DNA of 64,000 nt from assembly GCF_017114825.1 (NCBI RefSeq), contig NZ_JADEVO010000022.1:30566-94565 (forward strand), written 5' to 3'. This document shows positions 1 through 7,054 of the stretch, piece after piece; the stretch's first letter is position 1, and the number at the start of each line of letters is the position of its first letter. The notes below the pieces were generated by a model that did no database searches, was not told the origin of the DNA, and saw nothing but the letters and a program-made list of their open reading frames with translations. A program made the translations under genes and the position numbers. Source of the stretch: Pseudomonas gregormendelii (GTDB taxonomy: Bacteria > Pseudomonadota > Gammaproteobacteria > Pseudomonadales > Pseudomonadaceae).

Positions 1-2
1 CT

Positions 3-224
3 TGCGTGTTTTCCACCGAACAACTGCGCTACCCGAAACCCGATGGCAGCATTTGCCTGCAGAAGAGTTTCGTGGGCGATGGGGTGAAGCTGGACTGCGC
101 CGGCGGGTTTGGCGCGGTGATGATGGTGACGGCGACGTTCGGCATGGTCGCGGCGACCAAGGCTGTGGACAAGATCGTGGCGGGAGTGCGGCGCCCGGCG
201 GATCGCATCAAACCCCAGGCATAG
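3..224 (+). CDS. tcdA: tRNA threonylcarbamoyladenosine dehydratase TcdA (C-terminal end only)
   Basis: This is the last 73 codons of a gene that begins before the window; the reading frame is open from base 3 and ends at TAG 222-224. The tail (residues reading FSTEQLRYPKPDG, then a hydrophobic GGFGAVMMVTATFGMVAA segment) matches, from memory, the C-terminus of TcdA/CsdL, the E1-like ATP-dependent enzyme that cyclises t6A37 of tRNA to ct6A. TcdA receives help from the CsdA-CsdE sulfur relay in E. coli, and csdE and csdA lie immediately downstream on the opposite strand, which supports the call. The catalytic part is outside the window, so its integrity cannot be judged. A REP hairpin starts 7 bases after the stop. 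Confidence 0.85.
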   Translation, partial: CVFSTEQLRYPKPDGSICLQKSFVGDGVKLDCAGGFGAVMMVTATFGMVAATKAVDKIVAGVRRPADRIKPQA

Positions 225-230
225 ATACTT

Positions 231-328
231 GTAGGAGCTGCCGAAGGCTGCGATCTTTTGATCTTTTGATCTTTAGCGTCGAAGTGGGCGCCGAAGATCA
301 AAAGATCGCAGCCTTCGGCAGCTCCTAC
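231..328. repeat. REPIN-like inverted repeat, family B copy 1
   Basis: Two perfectly complementary 30-base arms (231-260 and 299-328), beginning GTAGGAGCTGCCGAAGGCTG, flank a 38-base centre. The same arms occur at 5641-5723, 30295-30364 and 57357-57446. It sits between the convergent tcdA and csdE genes, where the RNA hairpin could slow or end transcription from either side. Confidence 0.9.
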
Positions 329-353
329 GGGTACAACAGAGCGCGTCGACCGC

Positions 354-378
354 ATTGCCAGCAAGTCGGCTCCTACGG
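354..378. repeat. Solitary REP half-site (family C)
   Basis: A single arm, read on the minus strand as CGTAGGAGCCGACTTGCTGG followed by CAAT, without a partner arm close by. It resembles the arms of the 59635-59719 element. It overlaps the last codon and stop of csdE: the TAG of csdE (373-375) is the TAG inside GTAGGAG. Confidence 0.6.
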
Positions 379-777
379 GGCGAGTTCTTGCATGCGCTGC
401 AGTACTGCATTGAGGCCATTGCTGCGCGAGGGGGAGAGCTGCCGGCCCAGTCCCAGTTGATTGAACCATTGCGGCAAATCGACCTGCTTCAATTCGCTGG
501 CCGACAGGCCATTGACCCGCGCCAGCAGCAACGCCACCAACCCGCGAATCAACCGCGCATCACTGCTCGCGGCAAACTGCCAGTGGCCGTCCTGCAGCGA
601 GCCCACCAACCACACCTGGCTTTCACAGCCATGCACGCGGTTGGCGTCGACTTTGTCCTCATCACCGAGTGCAGGCAGGCGGTCGCCCCACTGCATCAAC
701 AGCCGCGCGCGTTGTTCCCAGCCTGCGGCTTCCTGGAAGGTGGCCAGCGCCGTGACGGCGTCCGCTGGCAGGGTCAT
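373..777 (-). CDS. csdE: SufE-family sulfur acceptor CsdE
   Basis: 134 residues, the usual length for SufE/CsdE. Cys51 in the motif RVHGCESQVWL is the conserved persulfide-accepting cysteine. CsdE takes the persulfide from the cysteine desulfurase CsdA and passes it on, in E. coli to TcdA and possibly to Fe-S assembly. The start ATG (775-777) overlaps the csdA stop by 4 bases, so the two are translationally coupled in one minus-strand operon csdA-csdE. The stop codon lies in a REP half-site, so the natural C-terminus may have been trimmed or extended by that insertion; the protein otherwise ends normally at GLNAVLQRMQELAP. Confidence 0.93.
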   Translation of the reverse strand: MTLPADAVTALATFQEAAGWEQRARLLMQWGDRLPALGDEDKVDANRVHGCESQVWLVGSLQDGHWQFAASSDARLIRGLVALLLARVNGLSASELKQVDLPQWFNQLGLGRQLSPSRSNGLNAVLQRMQELAP

Positions 778-1979
778 CGCAGTAGCTCCAGCGCCTGGTC
801 CAGCGCTTCAAAGAACCGCTCCAGATCATCGGAGTCGTTGTACAGCGCCAACGACACCCGGATCGCGCCGGCCAGTTCAAGACTCTTCAGCAACGGCATG
901 GCGCAGTGATGACCAGCGCGCACGGCAATCCCCTGTTCAGTCAGCAGGTGCGCCAGATCCGAGTTATGCACACCCTCGACCACAAAGCTGGCCAGGGCCA
1001 GTTGCGGGTTGCCCAGCAGGCGAATGCCGTTGCGGGCTTGCAGGCCCTTGAGCAAATAATCGTGCAGGGCGGCTTCATGGGCCGACACGGCGTCCTGATC
1101 CAGACCTGCCAGATAATCCAGGGTGGCGCCGAGCCCGATGACGCTGGCGATCGGCGGTGTGCCGGCTTCGAAACCCAGGGGCGCGGGACGAAAACGAGCG
1201 TCGTGATAATTGGCATCGAGCACCATCTCGCCGCCGTATTGCCAGTGGCGCAGGTGTGCCAGTGCTTCATGCCGGCCAAACAGCACACCGAGGCCATCCG
1301 GTCCGTACAGCTTGTGGCTGGAAAACACATAGAAGTCGCAACCCAGGGCCTGCACGTCGTGGCGACCGTGAACGATCCCTTGGGCGCCATCGACTACGGT
1401 GATGGCGCCGTGGCTCCGTGCCAGGGCCAACAGGGCGGGTAACGGTTGCCAGGCTCCCAGCACGTTGGAGAGCTGGCTGACAGCCAGCAGGCGAGTGCTC
1501 GGGCCGATGAGCAGGGCGGCGGCGTCCAGGTCGATGAGGCCGTCGGTGTCCAGTGGCAGGATCACCAGCTTCAGCTTGTGTCGATTGGCCAATTGCTGCC
1601 ATGGCAGCAGGTTGGCGTGATGCTCCAGGGCGCTGATAACGATCTCGTCGCCCGGCTGGAATGAGTGTTCCAGGCCATAGGCCAGGAGATTCAACGCGGA
1701 GGTGGCGCCGTGGGTGAAGATGATCTGCCCGCTATCGCCGGCATTCAGCCATTGTCCGGCTTTGCGGCGGCTGTCCTCGAATGCCTGGGTCGCGTGGGCG
1801 CCGGGCAGGTGTTGTGCCCGATGCACGTTGGCGGCGCCGTTGGCGTAGTAGTGCGCCAGAGCATCCAGCAGGGCTTGGGGTTTTTGCGTGGTGGCGGCGT
1901 TGTCCAGATAAGTCTGGTCTTGTCGTTGCAGTGCGGCGATGGCCGGGAAGTCGGCGCGCCACGGGGAGGGGATCATCAT
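774..1979 (-). CDS. csdA: Cysteine desulfurase CsdA (SufS-like, class V aminotransferase fold)
   Basis: 401 residues from the ATG at 1979; a second in-frame ATG follows directly at 1976, and a longer frame reaching 2018 is less likely because it lacks the family start. PLP-dependent release of sulfur from cysteine as an enzyme-bound persulfide. Visible signatures are the PLP lysine in SSHKLYGPDGLGVLFG, the upstream histidine in LEHHANLLPWQ, and the persulfide cysteine in the loop RAGHHCAMPL near the C-terminus. First gene of the csdA-csdE pair, with tcdA convergent beyond it. Upstream lies a tandem REPIN array, then dapD, also on the minus strand. Confidence 0.93.
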   Translation of the reverse strand: MMIPSPWRADFPAIAALQRQDQTYLDNAATTQKPQALLDALAHYYANGAANVHRAQHLPGAHATQAFEDSRRKAGQWLNAGDSGQIIFTHGATSALNLLAYGLEHSFQPGDEIVISALEHHANLLPWQQLANRHKLKLVILPLDTDGLIDLDAAALLIGPSTRLLAVSQLSNVLGAWQPLPALLALARSHGAITVVDGAQGIVHGRHDVQALGCDFYVFSSHKLYGPDGLGVLFGRHEALAHLRHWQYGGEMVLDANYHDARFRPAPLGFEAGTPPIASVIGLGATLDYLAGLDQDAVSAHEAALHDYLLKGLQARNGIRLLGNPQLALASFVVEGVHNSDLAHLLTEQGIAVRAGHHCAMPLLKSLELAGAIRVSLALYNDSDDLERFFEALDQALELLR

Positions 1980-2024
1980 GCAAATGGGCCCTGCAAAACA
2001 TGGGCGGGAAAATGCCAAACCCGT

Positions 2025-2358
2025 TGTAGGAGCGAGCTTGCTCGCGATGGGACGTCAACGATAACTCGGGCTACTTTAATAACCGCGTTGCCCTAGCGTT
2101 TTTCGCGAGCGAGCTCGCTCCTACAGAATTGACTGTGCACCTGTAGGAGCGAGCTTGCTCGCGATGGACGTCAACGATAACTCTGGCTACCTGAATAGCC
2201 GCATTGTCGTAGCGATTTTTCGCGAGCGAGCCCGCTCCTACAGAATTGACTGTGCACCTGTAGGAGCGAGCTTGCTCGCGATGGACGTCAACGATAACTC
2301 TGGCTACTTGAATAACCGCGTTGTCGTAGCGATTTTCGCGAGCGAGCTCGCTCCTACA
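2025..2358. repeat. Tandem array of three 117-bp REPIN units
   Basis: Forward REP arms (TGTAGGAGCGAGCTTGCTCG) start at 2025, 2142 and 2259, exactly 117 bases apart. Each is followed by a reverse-complement arm ending at 2125, 2242 and 2358. The spacers between arms share the core GACGTCAACGATAACTC with a few substitutions, and the linker GAATTGACTGTGCACC is identical between units. This is the architecture of REPINs (paired REPs that fold into one long hairpin) which in Pseudomonas are mobilised by RAYT transposases; no RAYT gene is in this window. The array fills the dapD-csdA gap (both genes minus strand) and would form three hairpins in any read-through RNA. Confidence 0.93.
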
Positions 2359-2373
2359 GGTTAATGGCGCAGT

Positions 2374-3408
2374 TTAGTTGTGAGCGTGCAGCGCTTCGTT
2401 CAGTTCGATGGCCGATTTGTGGGTCTTGCATTCCACGGCACCGGTTTCCGAGTTGCGACGGAACAGCAGGTCGGATTGACCGGCCAGTTCACGGGCCTTG
2501 ACCACTTTCACCAGCTGGTTTTTCTCGTCCAGCAGCGCAACCTTGGTGCCAGCGGTCACGTACAGGCCAGACTCAACGGTGTTGCGATCGCCCAGTGGAA
2601 TGCCGATACCGGCGTTGGCGCCGATCAGGCAGCCTTCGCCTACCTTGATCACGATGTTGCCGCCGCCCGACAGGGTGCCCATGGTGGAGCAGCCGCCGCC
2701 CAGGTCCGAGCCCTTGCCAACGAATACGCCTGCCGAGACACGACCTTCGATCATGCCCGGGCCTTCGGTGCCGGCGTTGAAGTTGACAAAACCTTCGTGC
2801 ATCACAGTGGTGCCTTCACCGACATAAGCGCCCAGGCGCAGGCGGGCCGCATCGGCGATACGCACGCCAGCCGGTACGACGTAGTCGGTCATCTTCGGGA
2901 ATTTGTCTACCGAGAACACTTCCAGCAGCTCGCCGCGCAGACGGGCTTCGAGTTGCAGTTCGGCCAGCTCACTCAGGTCGATTGCGCCCTGGCTCGTCCA
3001 GGCTACGTTCGGCAGCAGCGGGAAGATCCCGGCCAGGTTCAGGCCATGGGGCTTGACCAAACGATGGGACAACAGATGCAGCTTGAGGTACGCCTCTGGG
3101 GTAGAAGTCAGTTGCGCGTCTTCGGCCAGCAGGGTGGCGACCAGCGGCTTGTGGCTTTCGGCCAGTCGGGTCAGCAACTTGCCTTGTACCGCGTCGATGC
3201 CCTTCACGGCTTCAGCCAGTTGCGCAGCCTGCGCGGTGGTGAAGGTGATGGCCTGGTTGCCTTCGCTATAAGCGAGAATTGGCGCGACGGCAGCCACCAG
3301 TTCGGCCGACGGATTCAACAGCGGCTGAGGGTAAAACACTTCCAGCCATGCGCCTTGACGATTCTGGGTGCCGACGCCGAAAGCGATGCTGAACAGGGAA
3401 TTGGACAT
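2374..3408 (-). CDS. dapD: 2,3,4,5-tetrahydropyridine-2,6-dicarboxylate N-succinyltransferase
   Basis: 344 residues, the long DapD form seen in Pseudomonas. It succinylates tetrahydrodipicolinate with succinyl-CoA in the lysine/meso-diaminopimelate pathway, supplying both lysine and the peptidoglycan cross-link residue. The middle of the protein (about 180-290) has the glycine-rich hexapeptide pattern of a left-handed beta-helix, including GVFVGKGSDLGGGCSTMG and GEGCLIGANAGIGIPLG. A Shine-Dalgarno AGAGGT precedes the ATG at 3408. The next pathway enzyme, dapC, is at 5738 on the same strand but is separated by other genes. The 33-base gap to the upstream ArsC-like gene suggests co-transcription. 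Confidence 0.95.
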   Translation of the reverse strand: MSNSLFSIAFGVGTQNRQGAWLEVFYPQPLLNPSAELVAAVAPILAYSEGNQAITFTTAQAAQLAEAVKGIDAVQGKLLTRLAESHKPLVATLLAEDAQLTSTPEAYLKLHLLSHRLVKPHGLNLAGIFPLLPNVAWTSQGAIDLSELAELQLEARLRGELLEVFSVDKFPKMTDYVVPAGVRIADAARLRLGAYVGEGTTVMHEGFVNFNAGTEGPGMIEGRVSAGVFVGKGSDLGGGCSTMGTLSGGGNIVIKVGEGCLIGANAGIGIPLGDRNTVESGLYVTAGTKVALLDEKNQLVKVVKARELAGQSDLLFRRNSETGAVECKTHKSAIELNEALHAHN

Positions 3409-3441
3409 GTAAATACCTCTAACAAAATTGAACGGGCTGGC

Positions 3442-3804
3442 TTACTTGAGCGCTGCCGCGTAAATATCTGGCTTGAAGCCAATCAGGGTTCGGTCACCGA
3501 GATCGAGCACAGGGCGCTTGATCATCGAGGGTTGCGCGAGCATCAATTCGATGGCTTTCGATTGGTCGAGATCGGCTTTGCGTTCGTCTTCGAGTTTGCG
3601 AAAGGTCGTGCCTGCGCGGTTCAACACCACTTGCCAGCCATGCTCGTTACACCACTGGGTCAGGTGTTCACGGTCAATTCCGGCCGTTTTGTAATCGTGG
3701 AAGTCGTAGCTGACAGCGTGTTCATCAAGCCAGGTGCGCGCCTTTTTCATGGTGTCGCAAGCTTTGATGCCGAAAAGGTGCAAGGTTTTACTTGAAACGG
3801 TCAA
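3442..3804 (-). CDS. ArsC/Spx-family protein (YffB-like), TTG start
   Basis: 120 residues from a TTG start (3802-3804) that is preceded at the right spacing by AAGGGGGC; the frame continues upstream to an ATG at 3966, but that stretch has no family resemblance and no ribosome site. The fold family is thioredoxin-like arsenate reductase/Spx/YffB. The N-terminal motif FGIKACDTMKKA carries a single cysteine (Cys16), as in YffB-type proteins, rather than a CXXC pair. The C-terminal KRPVLDLGDRTLIGFKPDIY segment with the conserved arginine is typical. Members may act as glutathione-dependent thiol reductases; true arsenate reduction is not implied. It is 33 bases upstream of dapD, and in several gammaproteobacteria such genes sit next to dap genes (dapE or dapD). 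Confidence 0.8.
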   Translation of the reverse strand: MTVSSKTLHLFGIKACDTMKKARTWLDEHAVSYDFHDYKTAGIDREHLTQWCNEHGWQVVLNRAGTTFRKLEDERKADLDQSKAIELMLAQPSMIKRPVLDLGDRTLIGFKPDIYAAALK

Positions 3805-3994
3805 GGAATTGCCCCCTTTACAGGTGCTGGAAAAAAAAGGTGAAGGATTATGCCATGACCTTGCGGTTAGCGCGTAAACCTGTGGGAGTGAGGCAGTTTG
3901 ATACCCGCGATGCGACATAGGTGTAACGGCCAGCCCGCAGTCTAAACCGCTAATATGGCACTTCAATGCTGTCGATTGCCTGGGAAAACGCTTT

Positions 3995-5626
3995 ATGCAA
4001 ACCGCCTACACCGTCCTGATCCTGCTCATGCTGGTCAGTGTCTCCCGTCTGGTGGGGCGGGTTATCCCGCTGCCATTGCCGCTGGTGCAGATTTGCGCCG
4101 GAGCCCTGCTGGCCTGGCCGACGCTGGGGTTGCATGTGGCACTGGACCCTGAATTGTTTCTATTTCTGTTTTTGCCGCCTTTGTTGTTTTCCGATGGCTG
4201 GCGGATGCCCAAGCGCGAGCTATGGCGCCTGCGGGGGCCGATCCTGACGCTGGCAGTGGGCCTGGTGTTGTTCACTGTGGTGGGCGCCGGTTATTTCATT
4301 CATTGGTTATTGCCAAGCATTCCCTTGCCGGTGGCGTTCGCGCTGGCGGCGGTCTTGTCGCCTACAGATGCCGTGGCGGTGTCGGCGATTTCGCAGAACA
4401 GGCTGCCGACGCCATTGATGCACATGTTGCAGGGCGAGGCACTGATGAACGACGCCTCAGGCCTGGTGACGTTCAAATTTGCCTTGGCTGCCGCTGTCAC
4501 CGGTGTGTTCTCCCTGGCCAATGCGAGCCTGACATTCGTCCTGGTAGCGGTCGGCGGGCTGGCGGTCGGGGTTGCGCTGAGCTGGCTGGTCGGGCGCCTG
4601 CGCTCCTGGATGATCGCGCGCGGCTGGGATGACCCCGCGACCCACGTGGTGTTTATGCTGTTGCTGCCCTTCGCCGCCTACGTACTGGCCGAGCGCCTGG
4701 GAGCATCGGGCATCCTGTCGGCGGTGGCGGCAGGGATGATGCAGAGTTGGCTCGACCTGCTGCCGCGCCAGACCAGTACCCGACTGCTCAATCGCAGCGT
4801 CTGGTCGCTGCTGGAGTTCGCTTTCAACGGTTTGATTTTCCTGCTGCTGGGCTTGCAGCTGCCGGACATCATCAAGGCAGTTGCCAGTCATGAAACCTCG
4901 TTATGGCCGACCTTGCTCTACCGCTGCCTGGATGTGCTGGCAATCTTTCTGGTGCTGTTGGTGTTGCGGTTCGTGTGGGTGCAAAGCATCTGGCGCTTGT
5001 CGGGCCTGCTGCGCCGCTGGCGCGGCAAGGATGAAATGACGCAGGTTCCGACTGCGCGCTCGTGCTGGTTACTGACCGTTGGCGGCGTACGCGGGGCGGT
5101 GACGCTGGCGGGTGTGTTGTCGGTGCCGATGTTGATGGGTGGCGTGGCATTCCCCGAGCGTGACTTGCTGATATTCATCGCGGCCGGGGTGATCCTGCTG
5201 TCACTGATTGCGGCGTGTATTGCGCTGCCGTTGCTCCTGCGTGGCATCGAAAAAAGCCCCGACGACAAGCGGCGCAATGAAGTGCGTGAGGCCTGGCGCA
5301 AGACCGCCGAGGCGGCAATTCATGCGCTCGAAGCCGAAGAAGCCAAGCCGCAGGACGCGGCGCAGGCAGCACTCGCCGCCGAGCTCAAGGCGCGGATCAT
5401 GTCCGAATACCGGCATCAGCTGGAGGTGTTCAACGATTCGGCGGAAGCCCAGGCACTGGCGTTCCAGATGGACTTGCTGGAGCGGCGCATGCGCTTGAAA
5501 GCATTGCGGGCGCAGCGACTGGAACTGTATAGCCTCAGCCGTCATCACCAGATTGGCGATGACGTACTGCGTGAGGTGTTGGCGGAGCTGGATTTGAGCG
5601 AGGCCAATTTGGGGCAGGTGAAGTAA
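3995..5626 (+). CDS. Na+/H+ antiporter, CPA1 (NhaP/YjcE-like) family
   Basis: 543 residues. The first about 410 residues form roughly 12 hydrophobic segments; the stretch LAAVLSPTDAVAVSAI followed by EALMNDASGLVTF holds the paired acidic residues typical of cation/proton antiporters of the NhaP/NHE group. The last about 130 residues are hydrophilic, Ala/Glu/Arg-rich and probably helical or coiled-coil, a cytoplasmic regulatory tail. It should exchange Na+ (or K+) for protons at the inner membrane. It is divergent from the ArsC-like gene, with a 190-base gap, and is a single-gene unit ended by a REPIN-like hairpin 15 bases after the stop. Exact ion specificity cannot be read from sequence. Confidence 0.85.
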   Translation: MQTAYTVLILLMLVSVSRLVGRVIPLPLPLVQICAGALLAWPTLGLHVALDPELFLFLFLPPLLFSDGWRMPKRELWRLRGPILTLAVGLVLFTVVGAGYFIHWLLPSIPLPVAFALAAVLSPTDAVAVSAISQNRLPTPLMHMLQGEALMNDASGLVTFKFALAAAVTGVFSLANASLTFVLVAVGGLAVGVALSWLVGRLRSWMIARGWDDPATHVVFMLLLPFAAYVLAERLGASGILSAVAAGMMQSWLDLLPRQTSTRLLNRSVWSLLEFAFNGLIFLLLGLQLPDIIKAVASHETSLWPTLLYRCLDVLAIFLVLLVLRFVWVQSIWRLSGLLRRWRGKDEMTQVPTARSCWLLTVGGVRGAVTLAGVLSVPMLMGGVAFPERDLLIFIAAGVILLSLIAACIALPLLLRGIEKSPDDKRRNEVREAWRKTAEAAIHALEAEEAKPQDAAQAALAAELKARIMSEYRHQLEVFNDSAEAQALAFQMDLLERRMRLKALRAQRLELYSLSRHHQIGDDVLREVLAELDLSEANLGQVK

Positions 5627-5640
5627 TGGTGACCCGCCCG

Positions 5641-5723
5641 GTAGGAGCTGCCGAAGGCTGCGATCTTTTGACTTTCAGCGTCCTTGAAGACGCCAAAAGA
5701 TCGCAGCCTTCGGCAGCTCCTAC
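5641..5723. repeat. REPIN-like inverted repeat, family B copy 2
   Basis: Arms 5641-5670 and 5694-5723 are perfect 30-base complements and identical to those at 231-328; the 23-base centre differs. It lies between the convergent antiporter gene and dapC, 14 bases from the dapC stop. Confidence 0.9.
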
Positions 5724-5737
5724 CGGGGGGGCGGCGC

Positions 5738-6937
5738 TTAGCTGCGGCGTTGGATGAACGCGCGGATACGTTCAGCGGCCTCGACGCACTCGGCCAGCGG
5801 CGCAACCAGTGCCAGGCGCACGCGCCCAGCCCCGGGGTTGAACCCGTCGACTTCGCGGGACAGGTAGGAGCCCGGCACCACCGTCACATGTTCTTCCGCG
5901 TACAGGTCGCGGCAAAACGCCTCGTCATCACCTTCAACGTTCGGCCACAGGTAGAAACCGCCGTCCGGACGCTGCACGTCCAGCCCCGGGCTGAGGATTG
6001 CCAGCACGGCGTCGTATTTCTCGCGGTACAGGTCGCGGTTGGCGCGCACGTGCACTTCGTCATTCCATGCGGCTACGCTGGCCAGCTGAGTCTGCACAGG
6101 CATCGCACAGCCGTGGTAGGTGCGATACAGCAAAAAGCCCTTGAGGATGTCGGCGTCACCGGCCACGAAGCCCGAGCGCAGGCCTGGCAGGTTGGAACGC
6201 TTGGACAGGCTGTGAAACACCACGCAGCGCTTGAAGTCCTGGCGACCCAGTTCCACGCAGGCGCTGAGCAAACCGGCGGGTGGGGTCTGTTCGTCGAAGT
6301 ACAGCTCGCTGTAGCACTCGTCGGCGGCGATCACGAAGTCGTACTCGTCGGCCAGGGCGATCAGCTTTTTCAGGGTTTCGACTGGAATCAGTGCGCCAGT
6401 GGGGTTGCCCGGCGAGCACAGGAACAGGATCTGGCAGCGTTTCCAGATATCTGGCGAAACTGCGTCGAAGTCCGGATTGAAGCCATTGGCATCAAGGCAC
6501 GGCAGGTAGTGCGGCTTGGCGCCTGCCAGGAACGCCGCACCTTCGTAGATCTGGTAGAACGGGTTCGGGCTGACCACCAGCGCGTCATCGGCACGATTGA
6601 CCACCGTCTGGGTGAAAGCGAACAGCGCTTCTCGAGTGCCGTTGACCGGCAGCACGTTGCGCGCCGGGTCGAGCCAGCCGTTCGGAACGCTGAAGCGTCG
6701 TTCGCACCAGGCAGCGATGGCTTCGCGCAATGCGGCAATGCCGAGGGTGGTCGGGTACACGGCCATCTGATCCAGATTGCTTGCCAGTGCTTGAGCAACA
6801 AAGGCGGGCGAGCGGTGCTTGGGCTCGCCGATGGACAGGGCGATAGCGCGCTTGTCCGGGTTTGGCGTGACGCTGCCGAGCAGGGCGCGGAGCTTCTCGA
6901 ACGGGTAGGGCTGCAACTGGGTCAGGGCGTTGTTCAT
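5738..6937 (-). CDS. dapC: Succinyldiaminopimelate transaminase
   Basis: 399 residues from the ATG at 6937, chosen over an ATG at 6952 because GAGG precedes 6937 at good spacing and family members start MNNAL. A fold-type I PLP aminotransferase: the PLP lysine is Lys246 in SLSKRSNLPGLRSGF and the GNPTG motif is at 177-181. It transfers the amino group from glutamate to N-succinyl-2-amino-6-ketopimelate, the step after DapD in diaminopimelate synthesis. It is the third gene of a minus-strand run map-glnD-dapC; the glnD-dapC gap of 117 bases contains a REPIN. Confidence 0.93.
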   Translation of the reverse strand: MNNALTQLQPYPFEKLRALLGSVTPNPDKRAIALSIGEPKHRSPAFVAQALASNLDQMAVYPTTLGIAALREAIAAWCERRFSVPNGWLDPARNVLPVNGTREALFAFTQTVVNRADDALVVSPNPFYQIYEGAAFLAGAKPHYLPCLDANGFNPDFDAVSPDIWKRCQILFLCSPGNPTGALIPVETLKKLIALADEYDFVIAADECYSELYFDEQTPPAGLLSACVELGRQDFKRCVVFHSLSKRSNLPGLRSGFVAGDADILKGFLLYRTYHGCAMPVQTQLASVAAWNDEVHVRANRDLYREKYDAVLAILSPGLDVQRPDGGFYLWPNVEGDDEAFCRDLYAEEHVTVVPGSYLSREVDGFNPGAGRVRLALVAPLAECVEAAERIRAFIQRRS

Positions 6938-6952
6938 GGGGGCCTCATTCAA

Positions 6953-7042
6953 TGTAGGAGTGAGCCTGCTCGCGATAGCGTTGTGTCAGTCATTGGCGAT
7001 GTTGAATGGACGGACGCCATCGCGAGCGGGCTCGCTCCCACA
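6953..7042. repeat. REPIN, family A variant
   Basis: Arms TGTAGGAGTGAGCCTGCTCG (from 6953) and its near-complement ending at 7042 (CGCGAGCGGGCTCGCTCCCA) flank about 45 bases. They are the same class as the 2025-2358 array, with a few substitutions. It sits between glnD and dapC, where it would form a hairpin in the shared transcript. Confidence 0.88.
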
Positions 7043-7054
7043 GGGGGGGATAAT

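Noticed and set aside
2025..2358. Possible CRISPR array
   Set aside because: Repeats are 117-bp units with inverted arms and near-identical spacers, so this is a REPIN array; no cas genes are nearby.
2155..2364. A 69-codon frame within the REPIN array
   Set aside because: The frame is made of repeated palindrome sequence and has no ribosome site.
3442..3966. ArsC-like protein starting at the ATG at 3966
   Set aside because: The extra 54 residues are not family-like; the TTG at 3804 has an excellent ribosome site.
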